Shown here: in pieces, positions 16,709 to 23,456 of the stretch
How positions within the stretch are numbered: position 1 is the first letter of the stretch
Layout of the letters: the number at the start of each line of letters is the position of its first letter
DNA from: Streptomyces sp. NBC_00273
GTDB lineage: Bacteria > Actinomycetota > Actinomycetes > Streptomycetales > Streptomycetaceae
Reading direction: 5' to 3'
Assembly: GCF_036178145.1 (NCBI RefSeq)
Contig: NZ_CP108067.1
Span: 5,580,001 to 5,644,000, forward strand
Length of the DNA: 64,000 nt
Made by a program: the position numbers and the translations under genes
The notes under the pieces: generated by a model
Told to the model about the DNA's origin: nothing
Seen by the model: only the letters and a program-made list of their open reading frames with translations
The model's database searches: none

Positions 16709-17401
16709 ATGCGTTTCATGTTCGTCGGCGACTCCATGACCATCGGACGCGCCGGCGACTACACCTGGCGCTACCGGATGTGGCAGCACCTCAGCTCGAC
16801 CTTCGGCGGCCCCCACCGGATCGTCGGTCCGCGCTGCGAGCTGTACGACACCGTCGCCGACACGCCCAGCAGCCACGCGTACGCCGACCCGGGCTTCCCG
16901 GAGCCCGCCCGCCGTCACCTCGCCGGCTGGGGCGAGGGCTGGCAGCACATGGCCCCCCTCATAGGCCCCGCGGTCGCCGACACCGGCGCCGACGTCCTGC
17001 TGGTCTCCCTGGGCCTGATCGACCTCGGCTTCTACACCGACGCCGAGCAGACCGCCGCCAACGTCCGTCGGTTCGTCGCCGGGGCCCGCGCCGCCCGCCC
17101 CGCCGTCCGCATGGTGCTGCTGCCGGTCATCCCGAACAGCCGGGCCGAGGAGGACGCTCCCTTCGCGGCCGAGGTGGCCCGCTTCAACGAGCTCCTCGCG
17201 AAGGCGGTCGCCGACCTGACGACCGACGCCTCGCCGATCCTGCTGGCCGCGCGCCCGGACGCGTACGACATCCACCGCGACACCTACGACGGCACTCACC
17301 CGAACGCCTCCGGCGAGCACCGGCTGGCGGGCGAGTTCGCGGCCGTCCTGCACCAGGCGTGGGGGATCGGCGGCCCCTACCGGCCCGCGCAGGGGCTGTA
17401 A
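16709..17401 (+). CDS. SGNH/GDSL-type hydrolase
   Basis: A 230-residue serine hydrolase. Block I GDSM at residues 7-10 supplies the catalytic Ser; LLVSLGLIDLGF is the block III region, where the usual N is replaced; and DGTHPNASGEH near residue 197 holds the Asp/His pair of block V. It probably cleaves an ester. There is no signal peptide, so it appears cytoplasmic. The conserved sequence begins exactly at the ATG at 16709, and the longer open frame upstream is ignored. The next gene in the same direction is an aldo/keto reductase. Confidence 0.85.
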   Translation: MRFMFVGDSMTIGRAGDYTWRYRMWQHLSSTFGGPHRIVGPRCELYDTVADTPSSHAYADPGFPEPARRHLAGWGEGWQHMAPLIGPAVADTGADVLLVSLGLIDLGFYTDAEQTAANVRRFVAGARAARPAVRMVLLPVIPNSRAEEDAPFAAEVARFNELLAKAVADLTTDASPILLAARPDAYDIHRDTYDGTHPNASGEHRLAGEFAAVLHQAWGIGGPYRPAQGL

Positions 17402-17423
17402 CACGCCCTTCACGACGGGGTCT

Positions 17424-17445
17424 TGCTTCGAGCGCACTCGAAGCA
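17424..17445. promoter_or_regulatory. Perfect 9-bp inverted repeat, candidate operator of the aldo/keto reductase gene
   Basis: TGCTTCGAG at 17424-17432, a 4-bp CGCA spacer, then CTCGAAGCA at 17437-17445. The right arm ends 15 bp before the reductase start codon, so a bound protein would block transcription or translation initiation. Dyads of this CTTCGAG type suit dimeric regulators such as the MerR family, which often control reductases; no such regulator gene lies next to it. It is too short and too close to the start to be the terminator of the upstream gene. Confidence 0.6.
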
Positions 17446-17460
17446 GTTGGCTAGTGCCCC

Positions 17461-18450
17461 ATGAAGTACACGCAGCTCGGACGCACCGGCCTCAAGGTCA
17501 GCCGACTCGTTCTCGGCACCATGAACTTCGGCCCCCAGACCGGGGAGCCCGAAAGTCACTCGATCATGGACTCCGCCCTCGACGCGGGCATCAACTTCTT
17601 CGACACAGCCAATGTGTACGGGTGGGGCGAGAACAAGGGCCGCACCGAGGAGATCATCGGCACCTGGTTCGCCCAGGGCGGCGGCCGCCGCGAGAAGACG
17701 GTCCTCGCCACCAAGGTGTACGGCTCCATGTCCCGCGAGGGCGACACCTGGCCCAACTACGACCGCCTGTCGGCGCTGAACATCCGGCGGGCCGTCGACG
17801 CCAGCCTCAAGCGGCTCCAGACCGACTACATCGACGTCTACCAGTTCCACCACGTGGACCGACTGACCCCCTTCGAGGAGATCTGGCAGGCCGTCGAGGT
17901 CCTGGTCCAGCAGGGCAAGATCCTCTATGCGGGCTCCTCCAACTTCCCCGGCTGGAAGATCGCCCAGGCCAACGAGACCGCGGCCCGCCACGGCCGGCTC
18001 GGCCTGGTCAGCGAGCAGTGCATCTACAACCTGGCCGAGCGGCGTGCCGAGATGGAGGTCATCCCGGCCGCCCAGGCGTACGGGCTCGGCGTGATCCCGT
18101 GGTCCCCGCTCCACGGGGGCCTGCTGGGCGGAGTCATCAAGAAGGAGGTCGAGGGCGGCCGCCGCGCCTCCGGCCGGTCGGCGGACGCACTGGCGAACAC
18201 CGCCGTACGCGCCCAGGTGCAGGCGTACGAGGACCTGCTGGACAAGCACGGCCTGGAGCCGGGCGAGGTCGGGCTGGCCTGGCTGCTGACGCGTCCCGGG
18301 GTCACCGGGCCGATCGTCGGGCCGCGCACGCAGGAGCAGCTCGACTCGGCGCTGCGCGCGGCGGAGCTGGAGCTCTCGCAGGAGGTCCTGGCGGGCCTGG
18401 ACGAGATCTTCCCCGGCCCCGGGACGTCGCCGGAGGCCTTCGCCTGGTAG
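17461..18450 (+). CDS. Aldo/keto reductase
   Basis: A 329-residue NADPH-dependent oxidoreductase of the AKR (YajO/beta-subunit-like) group. Catalytic tetrad region: FFDTANVYGWGENKG (Asp and Tyr), LATKVYG (Lys) and YQFHHVD (His). The cofactor side has SSNFPGW and the C-terminal VGPRTQEQLDSALRA. It is a TIM-barrel, cytoplasmic, with unknown carbonyl substrate. The ATG at 17461 is preceded by a perfect palindrome, so expression is probably controlled by a dedicated repressor or activator. Confidence 0.92.
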   Translation: MKYTQLGRTGLKVSRLVLGTMNFGPQTGEPESHSIMDSALDAGINFFDTANVYGWGENKGRTEEIIGTWFAQGGGRREKTVLATKVYGSMSREGDTWPNYDRLSALNIRRAVDASLKRLQTDYIDVYQFHHVDRLTPFEEIWQAVEVLVQQGKILYAGSSNFPGWKIAQANETAARHGRLGLVSEQCIYNLAERRAEMEVIPAAQAYGLGVIPWSPLHGGLLGGVIKKEVEGGRRASGRSADALANTAVRAQVQAYEDLLDKHGLEPGEVGLAWLLTRPGVTGPIVGPRTQEQLDSALRAAELELSQEVLAGLDEIFPGPGTSPEAFAW

Positions 18451-18483
18451 CTCCGGTCCGGTCCGGCCCGGGGGTACTAGGGG

Positions 18484-18573
18484 CTACTGGCCGACGGCAG
18501 CCGCCACGGCCACGACGAGGAACATCAGCACGAGCACACCGGCCATCACACGGTTTCTGGTCTTGGGATCCAC
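18484..18573 (-). CDS. 29-residue single-helix membrane peptide
   Basis: A GTG at 18573 opens a 29-codon frame: a basic start (VDPKTRNRV) followed by one hydrophobic helix (MAGVLVLMFLVVAVAAAVG) and Gln. This is the classical layout of a small membrane protein, with GC-rich third positions. There is no overlapping gene on either strand. I believe similar peptides occur in other Streptomyces, but this is from memory. There is no strong Shine-Dalgarno sequence. It lies downstream of the aldo/keto reductase in convergent orientation. Confidence 0.6.
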   Translation of the reverse strand: MDPKTRNRVMAGVLVLMFLVVAVAAAVGQ

Positions 18574-18603
18574 CCATCGAGCGTAACGCGGCCCGTCGGC
18601 CCT

Positions 18604-18641
18604 CCCGCACTCCCCCCGGCTCCGGCCGGTGGGAGTGCGGG
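18604..18641. terminator. 11-bp hairpin downstream of thpR
   Basis: CCCGCACTCCC at 18604-18614 pairs perfectly with GGGAGTGCGGG at 18631-18641. It begins just after the stop of the minus-strand thpR gene and is oriented to end its transcript before the small membrane peptide gene. Confidence 0.7.
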
Positions 18642-18642
18642 T

Positions 18643-19197
18643 TCAGCCGCCGAGCTGCCAGGCCCCGACGGTCTCGTAGCGGGGCTGCTCGCCCGGCACT
18701 CCGCTGACGGGAAGGTTGCTGCGGACCAGGCTCAGGGTGTCGACCTGCCAGGTGGTGCCCTCGAAGTCCGCGAGGGCATCCAGGTAGGGCCGCAGCGGGG
18801 TGGTGGCGCTGCGGTTGCGGGCCAGGGTGAGGTGCGGGTTGTACCGGTGGTGCTGCTCCATCGGTACGCCGGCCCGCCGGGCGGCGGCGTCGGCCCGCTC
18901 GGCGAGCATCTGCAGGGCGGTGATCTCCCCGGCGGCGCCGGTCCACAGGGCGCGCTCCCCGAAGTGGCCGCAGCCGTGCAGCCGCAGGGCGAAGGGGGCG
19001 GTGCGGTGGGCGGCCCGCTCCAGGCGGGTGTGCAGCTCCGGGAGCACCTCGTCCCGTACCTCGCCCATGAAGGCGAGCGTGAAGTGCCAGCCCGCTCGCG
19101 CGGTCCACGTCAGCCGGTCGTCGTGCAGGGGGTCGACGGCCCGGGCCAGCTCGGCGACGGCCGCGTCGGGTGGCAGGACGGCTGCGAACAGTCTCAT
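18643..19197 (-). CDS. thpR: RNA 2',3'-cyclic phosphodiesterase
   Basis: A 184-residue member of the 2H phosphoesterase superfamily (LigT/ThpR). Both HxT/SxL motifs are present: HFTL at residues 38-41 and HLTL near residue 120, forming the paired active-site histidines. The N-terminus MRLFAAVLPPDA is typical. The family opens 2',3'-cyclic phosphates at RNA ends. It is cytoplasmic and monocistronic by its neighbours. A dispersed repeat lies just upstream at 19212. Confidence 0.88.
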   Translation of the reverse strand: MRLFAAVLPPDAAVAELARAVDPLHDDRLTWTARAGWHFTLAFMGEVRDEVLPELHTRLERAAHRTAPFALRLHGCGHFGERALWTGAAGEITALQMLAERADAAARRAGVPMEQHHRYNPHLTLARNRSATTPLRPYLDALADFEGTTWQVDTLSLVRSNLPVSGVPGEQPRYETVGAWQLGG

Positions 19198-19211
19198 GCC
19201 GGCGAGCGTAG

Positions 19212-19286
19212 GCGCCTCGATCGCCGGCGGGGCTACATTTCAGCCCCGCCGGCGTTTGAGGAGCGGGGTCCGGGGCGGAGCCCCGG
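19212..19286. repeat. Dispersed palindromic repeat, copy D
   Basis: A short core in one orientation (CCTCGATCGCCGGCGGGGCT, 19216-19235) is followed at once by a longer core in the other (CAGCCCCGCCGGCGTTTGAG, 19242-19261) plus GAGCGGGGTCCGGGGCGGAGCCCCGG. The facing cores can form a hairpin. It fills the gap between thpR and the MFS transporter and touches the latter's stop codon at 19288. Confidence 0.75.
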
Positions 19287-19287
19287 C

Positions 19288-20646
19288 TCAGGCCACCGTC
19301 ACCAGGTCGCGGCGGGCCGGGAGGGCCGGGACGAAGGTCACGCCGTGCCGGTTCACCCGCAGCCGCAGGTTGCCGACCCGGGCCAGGACGACCGCGATCG
19401 CGACCGAGGCGGCCAGGGAGATTACCGCGCCCGAGGCCATGCCGATCCGGGCGCCGTAGGTGTCCGTGATCCAGCCCAGCAGCGGGGCGCCCAGCGGGGT
19501 GCCGCCGGTGAACACCATCATGAACAGGGCCATCACCCGGCCCCGCATCTCGGGGTCGGTCGCCATCTGCACGCTCGAGTTGGCCGTGACGTTCACCGTC
19601 AGGCCGAAGATCCCGATGGGCACGAGCAGGGCGGCGAACAGCCAGAAGCCGGGTGCGAAGGCGGTCACCAGGAGCAGGACCGAGAACAGCACGGCCGCGG
19701 CCACCAGCACCCGCAGGCGGGAGTGTCCGCGCCGGGCCGCGAGCAGGGCGCCCACCAGGGAGCCGGCCGCGATCAAGGTGTTGAAGAGCCCGTAGGTGCC
19801 CGCGTCCCCGTGGAAGACGTCGCTGACGTAGGCCGAGAGCCAGATCGGGAAGTTGAACCCGAAGGTGCCGATGAAGCCCACGAGCACGATCGGCCAGATC
19901 AGCTCCGGGCGGCCGGCGACGTAGCGCAGGCCTTCGCGCAGCTGCCCCTTGGCGCGGGGCCTCGGCTCGACCGGGTGCAGTTCGTCGGTGCGCATCAGCA
20001 GCAGGCCGGCGAGGGGTGCGGCGAAGGACAGTCCGTTCAGCAGGAAGGCCCAGCCGGAGCCGACGGCGGTGATCAGTACACCGGCGATCGCCGGGCCGAC
20101 CAGCCGCGCGGACTGGAAGTTGGCGGAGTTCAGGCTGACGGCGTTGGCCACCTGGTCCTTGCCGACCATCTCGGAGACGAAGGTCTGGCGGGCCGGGTTG
20201 TCGACCACGGTGACCAGGCCGATCGCGAAGGCGGCGACGTAGACGTGCCACACCTGGACGTTCCCGGCCAGGGTGAGGACGGCGAGGGCGATGCCGGTCA
20301 GGCCCATCGCGCTCTGGGTGGCGAGGAGCAGCGGCCGCTTGGGCAGCCGGTCGGCGAGTACGCCGCCGTAGAGGCCGAACATCAGCATCGGCAGGAACTG
20401 CAGGGCGATGGTGATGCCGACGGCGGAGGCGGAGCCGGTCAGCGAGAGGACCAGCCAGTCCTGGGCGATGCGCTGCATCCAGGTGCCCGTGTTGGAGACG
20501 ACCTGGCCGGTGGCGAAGAGCCGGTAGTTCCGGATCTTCAGCGAGCTGAACATGGAGCCCTTGCCCGCGGGTGCCGCGGTGCGCGCGGCGGTAGGTGTGG
20601 TGGATATGTGGCCGGGTGCGGAGTCTGCTCCGGTTCCCGTACTCAA
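19288..20646 (-). CDS. MFS transporter (EntS-type exporter)
   Basis: A 452-residue major facilitator of the enterobactin-exporter-like group. After a 45-residue polar N-terminus come SLKIRNYRLFATGQVVSNTG and WMQRIAQDWLVL, typical of this group, then GLYGGVLADRLPKRPLL (the signature loop between helices 2 and 3) and about 12 helices in total. The substrate is unknown; drugs or siderophores are typical. TTG at 20646 is chosen because AGGAGG lies 9 nt upstream; the nominal longer frame reads through the MarR gene end. It lies 26 bp after the marR-type gene, forming a regulator-exporter operon. Confidence 0.85.
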   Translation of the reverse strand: MSTGTGADSAPGHISTTPTAARTAAPAGKGSMFSSLKIRNYRLFATGQVVSNTGTWMQRIAQDWLVLSLTGSASAVGITIALQFLPMLMFGLYGGVLADRLPKRPLLLATQSAMGLTGIALAVLTLAGNVQVWHVYVAAFAIGLVTVVDNPARQTFVSEMVGKDQVANAVSLNSANFQSARLVGPAIAGVLITAVGSGWAFLLNGLSFAAPLAGLLLMRTDELHPVEPRPRAKGQLREGLRYVAGRPELIWPIVLVGFIGTFGFNFPIWLSAYVSDVFHGDAGTYGLFNTLIAAGSLVGALLAARRGHSRLRVLVAAAVLFSVLLLVTAFAPGFWLFAALLVPIGIFGLTVNVTANSSVQMATDPEMRGRVMALFMMVFTGGTPLGAPLLGWITDTYGARIGMASGAVISLAASVAIAVVLARVGNLRLRVNRHGVTFVPALPARRDLVTVA

Positions 20647-20672
20647 AAGCGTTCGCCTCCTGGCGTCGTTCC

Positions 20673-21128
20673 TTACAGGTGCGCGAGCTTCTCCAGGACG
20701 GGTGCGGCCGCGCGGAGCTTGGCCCATTCGTCCTCGGTCAGCTCGGCCGCGAGCCCGGCCAGGAAGGCGTTGCGCTTGCGGCGGCTCTCTTCGAGCATCG
20801 CTTCGGCCTCCTCCGTCTGGCGGACCACCTTCTGGCGGCGGTCGTCGGGGTGCGGTTCCAGCGTGACCAGTCCCTTGGCTTCCAGCAACGCGACGATGCG
20901 CGTCATCGACGGCGGCTGGACGTGCTCCCGCCGCGCGAGCTCGCCGGGTGTGGCCTGGCCGCAGCGGGCGAGGGTGCCGAGGACCGACATCTCGGTCGGG
21001 CTCAGCGACTCGTCGACGCGCTGGTGCTTCAGGCGTCGCCCCAGCCGCATGACGGCGGAGCGGAGGTCGTTCACGGCGGCTGCGTCGTCGCCATGGGAAA
21101 GGTCAAGCATGTGCTTAGGGTAACTCAT
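20673..21128 (-). CDS. MarR family transcriptional regulator
   Basis: A 151-residue winged-helix regulator. The recognition region is LSPTEMSVLGTLARCGQATPGELARREHVQPPSMTRIVALLEAKGLV, followed by the wing HPDDRRQKVVRQT. C-terminal helices form the dimer interface. It is cotranscribed with the MFS exporter and so probably represses this operon, relieved by a small ligand. GAGAGAG precedes the ATG at 21128. An AACCG…CGGTT dyad at 21145-21160, 17 bp upstream of the start, is a possible autoregulatory site. Confidence 0.9.
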   Translation of the reverse strand: MSYPKHMLDLSHGDDAAAVNDLRSAVMRLGRRLKHQRVDESLSPTEMSVLGTLARCGQATPGELARREHVQPPSMTRIVALLEAKGLVTLEPHPDDRRQKVVRQTEEAEAMLEESRRKRNAFLAGLAAELTEDEWAKLRAAAPVLEKLAHL

Positions 21129-21239
21129 TACTCTCTCTAAGGAAAACCGCTTTCACGGTTACACCAGGGGTCACTCGTACGGGTGAGTCGGCGGCTGAAA
21201 GCGACACGCGTACGCGCCCTGTGCCCCGACTCTTTCGGC

Positions 21240-21422
21240 ATGGGGACACATGTGCTGAGCATGCGCATAGACGGGGAGCTCCTCGACAGGCTCCGGATCC
21301 ACGCCGCCAAACGCGGAATGAGCGTCCAGGACTATGTGGTCCGGACGCTCATTCGCGATGACTTCGACGAGCGCTTCAAGGCGGCCGTCGACGAGACAGA
21401 GAAGTTCTACGGGCTGACGTGA
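21240..21422 (+). CDS. Ribbon-helix-helix-like small protein
   Basis: A 60-residue protein resembling Arc/MetJ-type or HicB-type DNA-binding antitoxin domains: VLSMRIDGELLDRLRIHAAKRGMSVQDYVVRTL has the strand-helix-helix pattern, followed by an acidic tail. It may be a small transcription factor or an orphan antitoxin; no toxin gene is adjacent. ATG at 21240 is preferred, and ATG 21261 is an alternative. Its stop is one base away from the stop of the convergent permease. Confidence 0.7.
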   Translation: MGTHVLSMRIDGELLDRLRIHAAKRGMSVQDYVVRTLIRDDFDERFKAAVDETEKFYGLT

Positions 21423-21423
21423 G

Positions 21424-22887
21424 CTACTGGGCGAGGCCGAGGGCGGGCATCGCGTAGTAGAAGACGAACACCGCCGACACCACGTACATGGCCACCGGGA
21501 CCCCGCGGCCCCGGCCGGTCGCCAGGCGCAGTGCGCAGAAGCTCACGAACCCGATGCCGATGCCGTTGGTGATCGAGTAGGTGAAGGGCATCATCACCAT
21601 GGCCAGGAAGGCCGGGACGGCGATGGTGAAGTCGCTCCAGTCGATGTCCTTGACCGAGCCGGCCAGGATCAGGAAGCCGACCGCCACGAGCGCCGGGGTG
21701 GCCGCCTGGGACGGGACCATGGCGGCGAGCGGGGTGAGGAACAGCGCCACGGCGAAGAGGCCGCCCGTCACGACGTTCGCGAGCCCCGTGCGGGCGCCCT
21801 CGCCGACCCCGGCCGTGGACTCCACGAAGCAGGTGGTCGCGGAGGAGGAGGTGGCGCCGCCCGAGGCGACCGCCAGGCCGTCGACCAGCAGGACCCGGTT
21901 GATCCCGGGGAACTCGCCGGTCTTCTTGTCGATCAGCTTCGCCTCGTCGCCGACGCCGAGGATCGTGCCCATGGCGTCGAAGAAGCAGGACAGCAGCACG
22001 GTGAAGACGAAGAGGACGCCGGTGAGCATCCCGACCTTGTCGAAGCCGCCGAACAGGCTGACCTCGCCGACGAGCCCGAAGTCGGGCATGGACACCGGAT
22101 TGCCGGGCCACGCGGGGACCGTGAGGCCCCAGCCCGAGTCGGGCAACTTCGCGACCAGCTGGACCACGACGGCGGCCACGGTCATGGCCACGATGGAGAT
22201 CAGGATCGCGCCCGGGACCTTGCGGATCAGCAGGGCGAGGGTGAGCAGCACGCCGATCACGAAGATCAGGACCGGCCAGCCGTCCAGGTGACCGGTGGCG
22301 CCGAGCTGGAGCGGGACGGTGGTGTGCGCGGCGTCCGGGATGCGGGAGACGAAGCCCGCGTCGACCAGGCCGATCAGCATGATGAACAGGCCGATGCCGA
22401 TGGCGATGCCCTTGCGCAGGCCGAGCGGCACGGCGCTCATGACCCGCTCGCGCAGGCCGGTGGCGACCAGCAGCATCACCACGAAGCCGGCCAGGACCAC
22501 CATGCCCATGGCGTCGGGCCAGCTCATGCGCGGGGCGAGCTGGAGCGCGACGACCGTGTTCACGCCGAGGCCGGCGGCGAGCGCGATCGGGACGTTTCCG
22601 ATGACGCCCATGAGGAGGGTGGTGAAGGCCGCCGTCAGGGCGGTGGCCGTCACGAGCTGGCCGTTGTCGAGCTGGTGCCCGTACATGTCCTTCGCGCTGC
22701 CCAGGATGATCGGGTTCAGCACGATGATGTAGGCCATGGCGAAGAAGGTCGCGAAGCCGCCGCGGACCTCGCGGGCGACGGTCGAGCCGCGCTCGGAGAT
22801 CTTGAAGTAGCGGTCCAGCGAGCCGGAGGGATCCTGGGGGGAAGGCTCCGGGGCGGTGGCTACGGGGGCGGGGGCCGGGGTGCTCAT
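21424..22887 (-). CDS. NCS2 family purine permease (guanine/hypoxanthine type)
   Basis: A 487-residue nucleobase:proton symporter of the AzgA-like branch. Typical features: LDRYFKISERGSTVAREVRGGFATFFAMAYIIVLNP at the N-terminus, TALTAAFTTLLMGV, ALAAGLGVNTVVAL (substrate-contact helix), and CFFDAMGTILGVGDEAKL followed by DGLAVASGGATSSSATTCFVESTAGVGEGARTG, the conserved second half. About 12-14 helices. It imports hypoxanthine, guanine or adenine. GAGGAC precedes the ATG at 22887. Nested inverted repeats lie upstream (22905-22951). Confidence 0.92.
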   Translation of the reverse strand: MSTPAPAPVATAPEPSPQDPSGSLDRYFKISERGSTVAREVRGGFATFFAMAYIIVLNPIILGSAKDMYGHQLDNGQLVTATALTAAFTTLLMGVIGNVPIALAAGLGVNTVVALQLAPRMSWPDAMGMVVLAGFVVMLLVATGLRERVMSAVPLGLRKGIAIGIGLFIMLIGLVDAGFVSRIPDAAHTTVPLQLGATGHLDGWPVLIFVIGVLLTLALLIRKVPGAILISIVAMTVAAVVVQLVAKLPDSGWGLTVPAWPGNPVSMPDFGLVGEVSLFGGFDKVGMLTGVLFVFTVLLSCFFDAMGTILGVGDEAKLIDKKTGEFPGINRVLLVDGLAVASGGATSSSATTCFVESTAGVGEGARTGLANVVTGGLFAVALFLTPLAAMVPSQAATPALVAVGFLILAGSVKDIDWSDFTIAVPAFLAMVMMPFTYSITNGIGIGFVSFCALRLATGRGRGVPVAMYVVSAVFVFYYAMPALGLAQ

Positions 22888-22904
22888 ACGGTCCTCATTG
22901 GGTG

Positions 22905-22951
22905 GTTCATACGAAGAAAATGGGCCGCGCCCAAACCGTTTCAGTATGAAC
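22905..22951. promoter_or_regulatory. Nested inverted repeats upstream of the purine permease
   Basis: GTTCATAC (22905-22912) and GTATGAAC (22944-22951) are perfect inverted arms. Inside them lies TGGGCCGCGCCCA (22921-22933), a second perfect dyad. The block is 18 bp upstream of the permease ATG. It could be an operator or an RNA stem in the leader. It does not resemble a purine riboswitch aptamer: the conserved loops are absent. Confidence 0.5.
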
Positions 22952-23015
22952 ACATGAACGAAAGGGCGTCCATCTCCGCGCGTAGATGTCATTTCCCGCC
23001 GCCTAGACTTGCCGC

Positions 23016-23336
23016 ATGGCGAAATGGATTGCGAAGCACGAGGCGCCCGAGCCCCTGGAGGGCCCCGTCGTCGCCACCGTCACGGGCGGCACGATCCTGT
23101 GGTTCGCCCTCTTCCTGGTCCAGCTGCCCTTCTACGGGTGGTTCGCCGACCGGGGCCAGCTGTGGTGGGTCTGGACCTGCGCGGCCGGTGGCTTCCTCGG
23201 CCTGATCGGCATCTGGTACGTCCGCGGCCGCGAAGCGGCGCTCGCGCGTCACGCGGCGGAACGGGACGAAGAGGCGGCCCGGGCCGACCGGGCGGCCCAG
23301 ACCCCGCCGGAGCCGGGGACCGGCCCGCAGGGCTAG
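23016..23336 (+). CDS. DUF2530 membrane protein
   Basis: A 106-residue protein with two transmembrane helices (about residues 20-42, VVATVTGGTILWFALFLVQLPFY, and 49-67) and a charged Ala/Glu-rich C-terminus. It matches the actinobacterial DUF2530 family (EPLEGPVV near the N-terminus, WWVWTCAAGGFLGLIGIWYV). No function is known. It lies 120 bp upstream of the P-type ATPase on the same strand and divergent from the permease. Confidence 0.85.
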   Translation: MAKWIAKHEAPEPLEGPVVATVTGGTILWFALFLVQLPFYGWFADRGQLWWVWTCAAGGFLGLIGIWYVRGREAALARHAAERDEEAARADRAAQTPPEPGTGPQG

Positions 23337-23456
23337 GCCGCGTCGGTGCGGGCACCGCCCCGCAGCGCTACCAACGGACGATTCGGGTCATCCTGAGGTC
23401 TGATCTTCGGACTTTTCGGCGGGTGAACCCAAAGAACCCCGCTTAACGTCGAAAGC

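Noticed and set aside
21240..21422. Toxin-antitoxin module with the RHH-like protein
   Set aside because: No small partner ORF lies on the same strand on either side; the neighbours are a MarR regulator and a permease.
22888..23015. Purine riboswitch before the permease
   Set aside because: The conserved loop sequences and three-stem arrangement of the purine aptamer are absent; only simple dyads are seen.
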